A stretch of DNA of 64,000 bases from an uncultured Blautia sp. (GTDB lineage Bacteria; Bacillota; Clostridia; Lachnospirales; Lachnospiraceae), in assembly GCA_900547685.1 (NCBI GenBank), contig URHS01000002.1, positions 1-64,000 on the forward strand, in the 5' to 3' direction. The position numbers were made by a program, and so were the translations under genes. Shown in pieces: positions 24,481 through 33,800 of the stretch. The notes under the pieces are model-generated. The model saw only the letters and a program-made list of their open reading frames with translations. It was not told where the DNA came from and did not search any database. Positions within the stretch are counted from its first letter, which is position 1. The number at the start of each line of letters is the position of its first letter.

Positions 24481-24522
24481 AAAACCAGACTCCTTTATCT
24501 AAATTTGATGTAATCACTATAA

Positions 24523-24558
24523 TATAAAACTGGCTATGTATAAATAGCCAGTTTTATA
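24523..24558 (-). terminator. Hairpin between xpt and the ECF S-component gene
   Basis: Perfect 14-bp stem (24523-24536 with 24545-24558), eight-base loop. On the minus strand it lies 29 bases after the xpt stop and is followed by TA-rich rather than pure T sequence, so it may leak into the ECF gene. Confidence 0.7.
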
Positions 24559-24586
24559 AAAAATAAGCAGTCCAGTTTATTCTGTT

Positions 24587-25159
24587 TTATTCACGGAAAG
24601 TTAAAGATGTGTCAGTCATGGAGTCAATAATTGCCAAAGATTCTACACGAATACCTCTTTCACGAAGCATATCTCCGCCTCTTTGGAATCCTTTTTCAAT
24701 TACAATTCCTGTACCTTCTAAAGTTGCTCCTGAAGTATGTACAATATCAATCAGACCGTTTAATGCGCAGCCGTTAGCGAGAAAATCATCGATAATGAGT
24801 ACATGGTCTTCAGGACTTAAAAATTTCTTAGCCAGAATAACATCATAAACTTTTTTGTGTGTGAATGACTCAATTTTAGTTGTATACATTTCTCCATCAA
24901 GGTTTACGCTTTTTGCTTTTTTGGCAAAAACAACTGGTACATTGAAATATTGTGCTGCAATACATGCAATTCCAATACCGGACGCCTCAATAGTCAGAAT
25001 TTTTGTGATTGGTGCATCGGCATAAATTCGTTTAAATTCTTTTCCGATTTCGTTAATCAACGGAATATCCATCTGATGATTTAAAAAACTGTCTACTTTC
25101 AGTACATTTCCCGGTTTTACCGTACCATCTTTTAAAATACGTTCTTTTAAAAGCTCCAT
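24587..25159 (-). CDS. xpt: Xanthine phosphoribosyltransferase
   Basis: A 190-residue purine salvage enzyme that makes XMP from xanthine and PRPP. MELLKERILKDGTVKPGNVLKVDSFL is divided over the typical Xpt N-terminus; TIEASGIGIA is the pyrophosphate-binding loop, FAKKAKSVNLDGEMY follows, and LIIDDFLANGCALNG is the PRPP-binding motif. The length (190) agrees with Bacillus Xpt (194). AGGAGG lies just upstream of the ATG on the minus strand. In Bacillus xpt has a purine riboswitch; the 110-base leader region here is too short and lacks the conserved junction, so regulation differs. Confidence 0.95.
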   Translation of the reverse strand: MELLKERILKDGTVKPGNVLKVDSFLNHQMDIPLINEIGKEFKRIYADAPITKILTIEASGIGIACIAAQYFNVPVVFAKKAKSVNLDGEMYTTKIESFTHKKVYDVILAKKFLSPEDHVLIIDDFLANGCALNGLIDIVHTSGATLEGTGIVIEKGFQRGGDMLRERGIRVESLAIIDSMTDTSLTFRE

Positions 25160-25191
25160 TTGTATTCCTCCTGTGTATTGTCATTTAAACA

Positions 25192-25220
25192 ATCATACGC
25201 TATATTTATTAGAAAGGCAA
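25192..25220 (-). promoter_or_regulatory. Promoter for xpt (minus strand)
   Basis: On the minus strand TTGCCT (25220-25215), 17-base spacer, TATGAT (25197-25192), about 33 bases before the start codon. Confidence 0.75.
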
Positions 25221-25269
25221 TTTATTTTTTTATTTTTTAGTAAATCCACAGAGAAAAGGAGCAGAAATT

Positions 25270-25509
25270 ATGAAGGAATACGAAATTATAAGAGAAATTA
25301 TTAACTTGTGTCCCGGTAATCATACAAGAGATATTTTCATTGAGGAGGCAGAGCTTCCTGATGATGTAGATTTGGAAGCTTATGTAAGAGAAAAATTTAA
25401 AAATGAAGCAGAGCTTAAAGTTGAGCGTATTGACAGAGAAGACGGCAGTGTGGTTTTTGATGTAATGACAGCAGCTATACATCAAAGATATACCTTCTCA
25501 GAATTTTAA
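25270..25509 (+). CDS. Conserved-looking 79-residue protein, unknown function
   Basis: A small acidic protein starting MKEYEIIREIINLCPGN, with a well-placed AAAAGGAG before ATG 25270. It has the composition and alternating charged pattern of a folded alpha/beta protein (for example LKVERIDREDGSVVFDVMT reads as a strand pair). There is one cysteine, no signal peptide and no membrane segment. The family is not recognised. It is transcribed divergently from xpt and stands before the promoter of the CsoR-like gene, so it may be a single-gene unit. Confidence 0.7.
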   Translation: MKEYEIIREIINLCPGNHTRDIFIEEAELPDDVDLEAYVREKFKNEAELKVERIDREDGSVVFDVMTAAIHQRYTFSEF

Positions 25510-25522
25510 TCAGGATTTTACA

Positions 25523-25550
25523 TTGCTTTTTTGAACAGGTTTGTTATAAT
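25523..25550 (+). promoter_or_regulatory. Promoter for the CsoR-like / Mrp operon
   Basis: TTGCTT (25523-25528), 16-base spacer, perfect TATAAT (25545-25550) with extended -10 TG at 25542-25543. As the operon encodes a probable metal-sensing repressor, autoregulation at this site is likely; no clear palindromic operator is visible. Confidence 0.75.
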
Positions 25551-25577
25551 GAAGGGAGTGCGAGAAAGGAGGAAACT

Positions 25578-25913
25578 ATGGATAGCAATCATGAACATAC
25601 CCATGTAATGGAAGACGGAACTGTTGTTACACATTCTCATGGACACACCCATAGCCATGCGCATACGAAAGCAGTTCTAAACCGACTTTCCCGCGCAATC
25701 GGACATTTAGAGTCTATTCGCCGTATGGTAGAGGATGGCAGAGATTGCAGTGAAGTTCTGATACAGCTTTCAGCAGTGAAATCAGCTATTAATAATACAG
25801 GGAAGGTTATTTTGCAGGATCACATTGAACACTGTATTGTGGACGCGATTGAAAGCGGTGATCATGAGGCTTTAGATGAGTTAAATAAGGCTATTGACCG
25901 TTTTATGAAATAA
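25578..25913 (+). CDS. CsoR/RcnR-family metal-sensing repressor with His-rich tail
   Basis: A 111-residue DUF156 repressor. Residues 1-30 form a tail with nine histidines (HEHTHV, HSHGHTHSHAHT). The remaining helical domain begins VLNRLSRAIGHLESIRRMVEDGRDC. The CsoR copper-site residues are kept: Cys57 (RDC), His82 and Cys86 (DHIEHC). Members of this family bind DNA without metal and release it upon Cu(I), Ni(II) or sulfur-species binding. The Cys-His-Cys set favours Cu(I) or persulfide-type sensing, while the His tail suggests binding of Ni, Co or Zn; the ligand remains open. The Mrp-type ATPase gene follows after 20 bases, so it is probably the regulated partner. Confidence 0.9.
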   Translation: MDSNHEHTHVMEDGTVVTHSHGHTHSHAHTKAVLNRLSRAIGHLESIRRMVEDGRDCSEVLIQLSAVKSAINNTGKVILQDHIEHCIVDAIESGDHEALDELNKAIDRFMK

Positions 25914-25933
25914 AGGAAGAAAGGAAAAGAACA

Positions 25934-26776
25934 ATGAGCGAAGAAAAGAGACAGTGCGACAGCAAAAGCTGCACAAAGGAAGATTGTGCCGGTTGCAGTC
26001 ATGCAAAGGGAGCAGGAGTTCCAAAAGAAAATTTAAATGCATATTCAAAAATTAAGAAAGTAATTGGTGTTGTCAGTGGAAAAGGTGGCGTAGGAAAATC
26101 TCTGGTTACAGCATCTCTGGCAAATGAAATGGCATTTCAGGGATATCGTGTAGGTATCATGGATGCAGATATTACAGGACCTTCCATTCCGAGAATGTAT
26201 GGATTAAAGGGTTCAGCAGTGGCAAATGACAAGGGAATTTACCCAATGGAAACAGGAAATGACGTGAAAGTTATGTCTGTCAATCTTCTGCTTCCTCAGG
26301 AAGATGCGCCGGTTATCTGGAGAGGACCGATTCTGGCAAATATGGTAAAACAGTTCTGGACTGACGTTGTATGGGGAGAACTGGATTATCTTTTCGTAGA
26401 TATGCCTCCGGGAACAGGTGATGTACCTCTTACTGTATTTCAGTCCCTTCCGATTGATGGAATCGTAATTGTATCTTCTCCTCAGGATCTGGTACAGATG
26501 ATTGTAAAGAAAGCTTACAATATGGCTAAAATGATGAATGTGCCGGTATTCGGATTAGTGGAAAACTACAGTTATGTAAAATGTCCGGATTGCGGAAAAG
26601 AAATACATATCTTTGGAGAAAGTAAAGTAGAAGCAGCAGCAGAGGAAGTTAATGTTCCGGTTATCGGAAAGATGCCTCTGGATGCAGACATTGCGGCAGC
26701 CGTAGATGCAGGACAGTTTGCCGCTGTAGTCAATACTTATTTATCCGGAGCAGGGAAATATCTGCCTGAAGTTTAA
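25934..26776 (+). CDS. Mrp/NBP35-family P-loop ATPase (Fe-S carrier)
   Basis: A 280-residue MinD-like ATPase of the ApbC/Mrp group, which transfers Fe-S clusters. The deviant Walker A SGKGGVGKS lies at about residues 48-56; DADITGPSIPRMYG and the Mrp signature VDMPPGTGDVPLTV follow. A cysteine-rich N-terminus (C8, C13, C18, C21) resembles eukaryotic NBP35, and CPDC near residue 218 is the bridging cluster-binding pair. It thus has two potential cluster sites, whereas typical bacterial Mrp proteins have one. It is co-transcribed with a CsoR-like regulator and ended by a good terminator. Confidence 0.93.
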   Translation: MSEEKRQCDSKSCTKEDCAGCSHAKGAGVPKENLNAYSKIKKVIGVVSGKGGVGKSLVTASLANEMAFQGYRVGIMDADITGPSIPRMYGLKGSAVANDKGIYPMETGNDVKVMSVNLLLPQEDAPVIWRGPILANMVKQFWTDVVWGELDYLFVDMPPGTGDVPLTVFQSLPIDGIVIVSSPQDLVQMIVKKAYNMAKMMNVPVFGLVENYSYVKCPDCGKEIHIFGESKVEAAAEEVNVPVIGKMPLDADIAAAVDAGQFAAVVNTYLSGAGKYLPEV

Positions 26777-26826
26777 AAGAACAGGTATATATATAGAAAA
26801 AACAACAAATTTTTGAGAGAAAAATG

Positions 26827-26858
26827 GTCGGTCTTTCCACGGAAGGGCCGACTTTTTT
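26827..26858 (+). terminator. Terminator after the Mrp ATPase gene
   Basis: Arms 26827-26837 and 26842-26852 pair with G-T pairs near the middle; loop CACG; T6 run at 26853-26858. Confidence 0.9.
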
Positions 26859-26989
26859 AATTTCCGGAAAAATTATTGTAAAAAATATATAAAATATAAC
26901 AATTTAGAACTGTAAAAAATATAAATAAGTAACCAAAAAATGGAAATAACTGGTACTACCAGATAAAGATTAAAAACAAACCAGTTTTG

Positions 26990-27018
26990 TTGACAAAGGA
27001 AGTTTTTAGTGCAATAAT
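26990..27018 (+). promoter_or_regulatory. Promoter for the HPr-like gene
   Basis: Perfect TTGACA (26990-26995), 17-base spacer, AATAAT (27013-27018) with extended -10 TG at 27010-27011. The preceding 26860-26985 is AT-rich with a short CTGGTA/ACCAG hairpin and no gene. Confidence 0.75.
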
Positions 27019-27046
27019 ACCTAAGCAAAGAAAGGGATGAATATTT

Positions 27047-27274
27047 ATGGTAGAGCGCCAAATTAAGCTTACTGCAAGTGAAGATGTAAAAGAATTCGTC
27101 AATCAGGCAAGTAAATGTGATTTCGATATTGATGTTTTTTACAACAGAGTAGTAATTGACGCAAAATCAATATTGGGAGTTTTAAGTATGGATTTGACCA
27201 GAGTATTAACGGTGAGATGTAATGGTCAGGATGAGAGATTTGACGAGTTTTTAAATAAATTTGCAGTAGCATAG
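27047..27274 (+). CDS. HPr-like protein without the phosphorylated histidine
   Basis: A 75-residue protein with the HPr fold pattern of the PTS phosphocarrier. The second half matches well: VFYNRVVIDAKSILGVLSMDL corresponds to the HPr segment with the regulatory serine (KSI, Ser41 here). The segment that should carry the active-site His15 (GxHARPA) reads SEDVKEFVNQA, so PTS phosphotransfer is not possible. A regulatory role like that of Crh, which also lacks His15 but retains the serine, is plausible. AAAGGG lies 12 bases before ATG 27047, a little far. It appears monocistronic, with its own promoter and terminator. Confidence 0.85.
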   Translation: MVERQIKLTASEDVKEFVNQASKCDFDIDVFYNRVVIDAKSILGVLSMDLTRVLTVRCNGQDERFDEFLNKFAVA

Positions 27275-27282
27275 GAAACAGG

Positions 27283-27312
27283 AAGCTGTCGCAGGAGTTG
27301 CGGCAGCTTTTT
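27283..27312 (+). terminator. Terminator after the HPr-like gene
   Basis: AAGCTGTCGCA (27283-27293) pairs with the arm ending at 27309 (one G-T pair), loop of five, T5 run 27308-27312. Confidence 0.92.
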
Positions 27313-27345
27313 GCATATCAAAAAGAAGTATGATAAGATAGAGGC

Positions 27346-29712
27346 ATGGAAAAGGAAAGAATAAAAATTTCTGTCCGAAATTTGGTAGAATTTATTTTAA
27401 GAAGTGGAAATTTGGATAATCGAAGAACAAGTGCAGCAGACCGGGAGGCAATGCAGAAAGGAAGTAAAATTCACAGAAAAATCCAAAAGCAGATGCAAGC
27501 TTCTTATAAAGCGGAAGTTCCCTTAAAATGGGAAGAAGAATATCCGGATTTTATCATTGAGATAGAGGGCAGAGCAGACGGGATTATAGATGACCGGGAA
27601 CAGTGTGTTATTGATGAAATTAAAGGTGTATATAGAGATTTATATTTTTTGGAGGAGCCTGTGCCGGTTCATAAAGCACAGGCTATGTGTTATGCCTATT
27701 TTTATGCCAGCCAGAAAAAAAATTTGAAAATTGAGGTACAAATGACATATTGTCATCTGGAAACAGAGGAAATTAAAAAGTTTCGGGAGGAATTTTCTTT
27801 TTCTTATTTGAAAAAGTGGTTTGAGGACTTGCTCAGTGAATATTATAAATGGGCAAATTTTCAATATCACAGGAGAATAGAAAGACGCAAATCCATGGAA
27901 AGTCTGGAATTTCCATATCCATATAGAAAAGGGCAAAAAGAGCTGGTATCAGGCGTATACTATACCATGCGTACGGAAAAGCAGTTGTTTATTCAGGCTC
28001 CTACCGGTATCGGAAAGACTATGGCGGCTATATTTCCGGCAGTTCGTGCAGTAGGAGAAGGATATGGAGATAAAATTTTTTATCTTACAGCAAAAACTAT
28101 TACAAGAACAGTTGCAGAGGAAGCTTTTTATATTTTAAAAGCAAAGGGACTGTCTTATAAAACCATTAGTATTACGGCGAAAGAGAAGTTGTGTCTATGT
28201 GAAGAAACAGACTGTAATCCTGAAAAATGCCCTTATGCAGAGGGTCATTTTGACAGAGTGAATGCAGCAGTATTTGAGATTTTAAATGAAAAGGATACCT
28301 ATTTACGGAGTGATTTACTGGAGCAGGCGGAGAAACACAGAGTATGTCCTTATGAAATGTGTCTTGATATTTCCTCTTGGGTAGATGCCATTATTTGTGA
28401 TTATAATTATGTATTTGATCCTAACGTACATTTAAGGCGCTTTTTCGGTGATGGAGTAAAAGGGGATTATCTGTTTTTAATTGATGAGGCACACAATCTG
28501 GTGGAGCGAGGACGAAAGATGTACAGTGCTGTTTTATGTAAAGATGATTTTTTAGAAACAGCTAAAATTGTGAAAGAACACAGTACAAAGTTATATAAGA
28601 TTTTAAAGAAATGTAATCGTCTGATGCTGGAGTATAAACGAGAATGCGATGAATGTACTGTAATGGAGAATATTGCAGGACTCTCTTTGCAGCTTATGAA
28701 TTTATTGGGCGAGATGGAGAACTTTTTAGAAAAGGAACATGAGGAAAAGGTGCAGAAGGCAGTGTTGGAGTTTTCTTTTTCCGTTCGGCATTTTCTGAAT
28801 ATGTATGACATTGCAGATGAAAATTATGTGATTTACAGCCACTATGACGAAGAACAGCGATTTCTCATTACTCTTTTTTGTGTGAACCCGAAGAGAAATC
28901 TTCAGGAGTGTTTAAATAAAGGAAAAGGAACGGTATTTTTCTCAGGAACGTTTTTGCCTTTGCCTTATTATCGTTCTTTGTTTAGTGAAAGACGAGATGA
29001 TTATGCAATTTGTGCCAGTTCACCATTTCTGCGGGAAAACTTAAAGCTTTTAGTTGCCTGTGATGTAAGCAGTAAATATACAAGACGAGGAGTTTCGGAA
29101 TATGAGAAAATGGCAGAGTATATTTACGAAATGGCAGAAGGAAAACAGGGGAATTATATGGTGTTCTTTCCTTCTTATCGCATGCTGGAGGATATTTATG
29201 AAATTTTTCGGAATAAGACGAAAGAAAGACAATTTGAAGTATCCTGTATGTTGCAGAGCAGCAATATGACAGAAAAAGAGAGGGAAGAATTTCTGGAGGC
29301 TTTTCAGGATAATACTACAGGAACACTGATTGGTTTTTGTGTTATGGGCGGAATTTTTTCGGAAGGGATTGATTTGACCGGAGAACGTTTGATCGGTGCG
29401 GTAATTGTGGGAACGGGGCTTCCTCAAGTAGGGTGCGAGAGAGAAATTTTAAAAAATTATTATGATGAAAAAGAACAAAACGGCTTTGCCTACGCATACA
29501 GATACCCCGGAATGAATAAGGTACTGCAGGCAGCAGGCAGAGTTATTCGTACAAAAGAAGACAGAGGTGTGGTGCTCCTTTTAGATGAACGTTTCCTGCA
29601 AAGAGAATATTTAGAGTTGTTTCCACAGGAATGGCAGGGATATGAAAGGTGTACCATCCGAAATGCAGGGCAGAAAATCAGAGACTTTTGGAATGAAACA
29701 TCTAAACGATAA
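27346..29712 (+). CDS. PD-(D/E)XK nuclease - XPD/DinG-type Fe-S helicase fusion
   Basis: A 788-residue protein. Residues 1-180 resemble a RecB/Cas4-type nuclease domain: GSKIHRKIQ, GRADGII with the metal Asp, and VIDEIKGV giving the E-x-K pair. The rest is an SF2 helicase of the XPD/DinG class: QAPTGIGKT (Walker A, about residue 220), an Fe-S cluster region with CLCEETDC, NPEKCPY and later CPYEMC, the DEAH box (LIDEAHNLVERG) and C-terminal motif VI region QAAGRVIRTKEDRG. It is expected to unwind DNA 5' to 3' and perhaps cut it. The start codon ATG 27346 has only a weak ribosome site. It ends overlapping the convergent LysR gene by 11 bases. Confidence 0.9.
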   Translation: MEKERIKISVRNLVEFILRSGNLDNRRTSAADREAMQKGSKIHRKIQKQMQASYKAEVPLKWEEEYPDFIIEIEGRADGIIDDREQCVIDEIKGVYRDLYFLEEPVPVHKAQAMCYAYFYASQKKNLKIEVQMTYCHLETEEIKKFREEFSFSYLKKWFEDLLSEYYKWANFQYHRRIERRKSMESLEFPYPYRKGQKELVSGVYYTMRTEKQLFIQAPTGIGKTMAAIFPAVRAVGEGYGDKIFYLTAKTITRTVAEEAFYILKAKGLSYKTISITAKEKLCLCEETDCNPEKCPYAEGHFDRVNAAVFEILNEKDTYLRSDLLEQAEKHRVCPYEMCLDISSWVDAIICDYNYVFDPNVHLRRFFGDGVKGDYLFLIDEAHNLVERGRKMYSAVLCKDDFLETAKIVKEHSTKLYKILKKCNRLMLEYKRECDECTVMENIAGLSLQLMNLLGEMENFLEKEHEEKVQKAVLEFSFSVRHFLNMYDIADENYVIYSHYDEEQRFLITLFCVNPKRNLQECLNKGKGTVFFSGTFLPLPYYRSLFSERRDDYAICASSPFLRENLKLLVACDVSSKYTRRGVSEYEKMAEYIYEMAEGKQGNYMVFFPSYRMLEDIYEIFRNKTKERQFEVSCMLQSSNMTEKEREEFLEAFQDNTTGTLIGFCVMGGIFSEGIDLTGERLIGAVIVGTGLPQVGCEREILKNYYDEKEQNGFAYAYRYPGMNKVLQAAGRVIRTKEDRGVVLLLDERFLQREYLELFPQEWQGYERCTIRNAGQKIRDFWNETSKR

Positions 29713-30595
29713 GATTATCACAATGCAGATAATCCAGAAACTTTTTTGCGGCAGGAGAAGATAAAAATTTTGGATTATAGGCAAGAACAAGCTGGCGTTT
29801 CGGGAGGGTTTCTTTTAATTTCAATGGATAGAAATCTTTTTTATGAGATTTTAGGACGTAATCAGGAACAACAGTAATTCCCAGCCCGATACGGGCAAAA
29901 TCAAGAAGCAGGTCATTACTGGAAAGATCTGCTTCCGGTGTTAGAGATACGCCGTTTTTAATAAAAAACTGATGGAGAAATTCACTGGTGGTACTGGTTT
30001 TATCAAGCATCAGTATGGGATATTGAGCAAGTTGTTTTAGAGAAATAATCTGTTCCTGAAGATTAAAAAATTTTTTGCCCGCTACAAAAACATCTTGAAA
30101 TTCTTGTATGGTACAGCACATATCTTTATTGGTAAGATGTGGGTTTGGTGCGTTGGTAACAATAAAATCTACCTTATTATTATGTAGTAAAGAAACACAT
30201 CCTCCGGAAGTGGAGTTGGTGACTTTAATAGGGATATTAGGAAATTCTTTGTGAAAACGTTTAAAATAAGGAATGAGAAAATAGCGGCAGATGGTATCCG
30301 AAGCCCCCATGCGCAAAGGCGCTTCTGCGGGTTGTGCGTGAGAAATCTGTCGTTCTGCATTGTAGAGAAGATTAACAGCAGGCTCTACATAGCGAAGTAA
30401 AGCTTCTCCTTCCGGTGTCAAAGTGACTTTTTTTGTGTTTCTTAAAAATAAAGGATGACCTAACTTACTTTCTAAAGATTTTACAGCCTGACTTACCGCA
30501 GACTGAGAAATATAGAGCTGACGGGATGCTTCTGAGAAATTTAATGTAGTGGCAACATAATAAAAAACTTTGTATAATTCAAAACTAATATCCAT
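29702..30595 (-). CDS. LysR-family transcriptional regulator
   Basis: A 297-residue LysR-type regulator. The N-terminal winged helix-turn-helix is MDISFELYKVFYYVATTLNF, then SEASRQLYISQSAVSQAVKSLE, then LFLRNTKKVTLTPEG. The effector domain (about residues 90-297) begins LRMGASDTICRYFLIPYF and has a final GLGITVVPDYV strand. No ligand can be inferred. It is divergent from purL with a 296-base gap. LysR proteins usually regulate the adjacent divergent gene and themselves, so purL control is possible; the direct repeats at 30768-30809 are candidates for binding. Confidence 0.92.
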   Translation of the reverse strand: MDISFELYKVFYYVATTLNFSEASRQLYISQSAVSQAVKSLESKLGHPLFLRNTKKVTLTPEGEALLRYVEPAVNLLYNAERQISHAQPAEAPLRMGASDTICRYFLIPYFKRFHKEFPNIPIKVTNSTSGGCVSLLHNNKVDFIVTNAPNPHLTNKDMCCTIQEFQDVFVAGKKFFNLQEQIISLKQLAQYPILMLDKTSTTSEFLHQFFIKNGVSLTPEADLSSNDLLLDFARIGLGITVVPDYVLKSHKKDFYPLKLKETLPKRQLVLAYNPKFLSSPAAKKFLDYLHCDNLIV

Positions 30596-30767
30596 ATTTT
30601 TCCTTTCTATTGCTTTCCTTTATATAGGTGCTCAGCCATTTCATAGCAAATTGCTCCATTTTTTTATGGTAGGTAAATATTATAGGCGTGAAATAAATTG
30701 AAAGGCCTACATTTAATAATTCTTTAAAACACAGTATATAGAACGCTTATTTGTATGTCAATAAGTA

Positions 30768-30809
30768 TTACTAATAAATAATATAAGTTATATTAATTTT
30801 ACTAATAAA
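30768..30809. promoter_or_regulatory. Direct repeats with central palindrome in the lysR-purL gap
   Basis: TTACTAATAAA occurs at 30768-30778 and again, exactly, at 30799-30809 (31-base offset, about three helical turns). Between them lies the palindrome 30779-30795 (TAATATAA, central G, TTATATTA). The arrangement sits upstream of purL and of the divergent lysR gene. No clearly consensus purL promoter was found, so an activator-dependent promoter is possible. The rest of the gap, 30596-30767, has no gene. Confidence 0.5.
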
Positions 30810-30891
30810 GTGAAATGTGATAAGCTAAGAACAGAAGTGGCACAAGAAAACTATACAAAAGCCATTGCCTTACAGGCAGAAAGGAGCCCAC

Positions 30892-33800
30892 ATGAGCAGT
30901 GTAAAACGCGTCTATGTTGAGAAAAAACAGGACTTTGCAGTTCAGGCAAAGGAATTGAGAAGTGAAATTGAAGGATATTTAGGTATTAAAGATGTAACAG
31001 GCGTGCGTGTGCTAATTCGCTATGATGTAGAGAATATTTCTGATGAGGTATTTGAAAAAGCATGTACCTGTGTATTTTCAGAACCTCCTGTAGATGATTT
31101 ATTTAGAGAAACTTTTGAAATGGCAGAAGGTGCAAAGGCATTTTCTGTAGAATATCTTCCGGGACAGTTTGACCAGAGAGCTGACTCCGCAGTACAGTGT
31201 GTACAGTTCTTAAAAGAAGATGAAAATCCGATTATCCGTTCTGCAACTACTTATGTAATCGAAGGTAATATTTCTGATGAAGAATTAGAGGCAATCAAAA
31301 ATCATTGTATTAACCCGGTAGATTCCAGAGAAGCAGAGGCTGCAAAACCAGAAACGCTGGTGACAAAATTTGAAGAACCGGAAGATGTTAAGATTTTTGA
31401 TGGTTTTATGGAAATGGAAGAAACCGCATTACAGGAATTATATAATTCCTTAAATCTTGCTATGACATTTAAGGATTTCCTTCATATTCAGAATTATTAT
31501 AAAAATGAAGAAAAACGCAATCCTTCTATGACAGAAATTCGTGTATTAGATACTTACTGGTCTGATCATTGCCGTCATACAACATTCTCCACAGAATTAA
31601 AGAATGTTACATTTGGTGAAGGTGATTACAAAGAGCCAATTGAAAAAACTTATGAAAAATATCTGGAAGACCGTCAGGTGCTTTATAAAGACAGAGATGA
31701 CAAATTCGTATGCTTGATGGATTTAGCTTTAATGGCAATGAAAAAGCTGAAATCAGAAGGCAAACTGCAGGATCAGGAGGAGTCTGATGAAATTAACGCA
31801 TGCTCCATTGTTGTTCCTGTAGATGTAGACGGAAAAGAAGAAGAATGGTTAATCAACTTTAAAAATGAAACACATAACCATCCTACAGAAATCGAGCCTT
31901 TCGGTGGTGCGGCAACCTGCCTTGGCGGTGCAATCCGTGACCCACTTTCAGGACGTACTTATGTATATCAGGCTATGCGTGTGACAGGTGCAGCCGATCC
32001 TACTGTTTCTGTAAAAGAAACCATGAAAGGTAAACTTCCTCAGAAAAAACTGGTTCGCGGCGCTGCTCACGGATATTCTTCTTATGGTAACCAGATTGGT
32101 CTTGCAACAGGTTATGTAAAAGAGATTTATCATCCGGACTATGTTGCAAAACGTATGGAAATCGGTGCTGTTTTAGGTGCTGCTCCAAGACGTGGTGTTA
32201 TTCGTGAAAATTCTGATCCGGGAGATATCATCATCTTATTAGGCGGACGTACAGGACGTGACGGTTGCGGTGGTGCTACAGGTTCTTCTAAAGTACATAC
32301 AGAAGAATCTATTGAAACTTGCGGTGCAGAAGTACAGAAAGGTAATGCGCCTACAGAAAGAAAAATTCAGAGATTGTTCAGAAGAGAAGAAGTCAGCAAA
32401 ATTATTAAAAAATGTAATGACTTTGGTGCAGGTGGGGTTTCCGTTGCAATCGGTGAACTGGCAGCAGGACTGAAAATTGATTTAGATAAAGTTCCAAAGA
32501 AATATGCAGGACTTGATGGCACAGAAATTGCTATTTCTGAGTCACAGGAGAGAATGGCAGTTGTTATTGATCCAAAAGATGTAGACAAATTCCTCGGATT
32601 TGCAAAAGAGGAAAACTTAGAAGCAATTGCTGTTGCAACAGTAACGGAAGAACCAAGACTGGTAATGAACTGGAGAGGCAAAACCATTGTAGACTTATCC
32701 AGAGCATTCCTTGATACAAACGGCGCTCATCAGGAAACAGATGTATTTGTAGAAATTCCGAGTAAAGAGGAGAACGCTTTAACAAAGACAAAAGAAGTGA
32801 AGGACATAAAAGAAGCATGGCTTTCCACTTTATCTGACTTAAATACCTGTTCTCAGAAGGGACTTGTGGAAATGTTTGACGGTTCTATCGGAGCCGGCAG
32901 TGTATTTATGCCTTATGGCGGTAAATATCAGCTTACAGAAACACAGACTATGGTAGCAAAAGTTCCTGTATTAAACGGTAAAACAGAAACTGTAACTATG
33001 ATGAGTTATGGATTTGATCCTTATGTATCAAGCTGGAGTCCATATCACGGAGCTGTTTATGCAGTGACGGAATCCGTTGCAAGAATCGTGGCAGCAGGTG
33101 GTGATTACAGCAAAATCCGCTTTACTTTCCAGGAATACTTCAGAAGAATGACAGAAGATCCACATCGTTGGAGCCAGCCATTTGCAGCACTTTTAGGTGC
33201 TTATGCAGCACAGCTTGGATTTGGACTGCCATCTATCGGTGGAAAAGACTCCATGTCAGGAAGCTTTAATGAAATTGATGTACCTCCTACCTTAGTATCT
33301 TTTGCAGTAGATGTGGCAAAACAGAAGGATGTTATCACACCGGAACTGAAAAGTGCCGGAAATAAATTAGTATGGCTTCGTGCTCCAAGAGCTTCTTATG
33401 ATTTACCGGATTTTGAAGCTTTAAAAGAACAGTATGACAATCTTCATGAAGATATTCAGGCAGGCAGAGTTGTTTCTGCTTATGCTTTGGATCGTCAGGG
33501 TATTGCAGCAGCCGTATCAAAGATGGCATTCGGTAACCAGATGGGTGTAAAACTTTGCGATACTGTAGAGGAAGCTGCTGTCTTCGGAGCAGGATTTGGC
33601 GATATTATCTGTGAAGTTGCACATGATAAAGTAAATGAGCTGAAAATGAATTGTGTTGTAATCGGTGAAGTAACTGATAAAGCAGCATTTGAATACAAAG
33701 ATATGACAATTACTATGGCAGAAGCACTGGAAACATGGAAAGCGCCATTGGAAAATGTATTTAAAACACGTTCCGGTTCTGAAACAGATGATGCAACAAA

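Noticed and set aside
25160..25269. Purine riboswitch upstream of xpt
   Set aside because: The leader is short and lacks the conserved three-way junction; an ordinary promoter fits.
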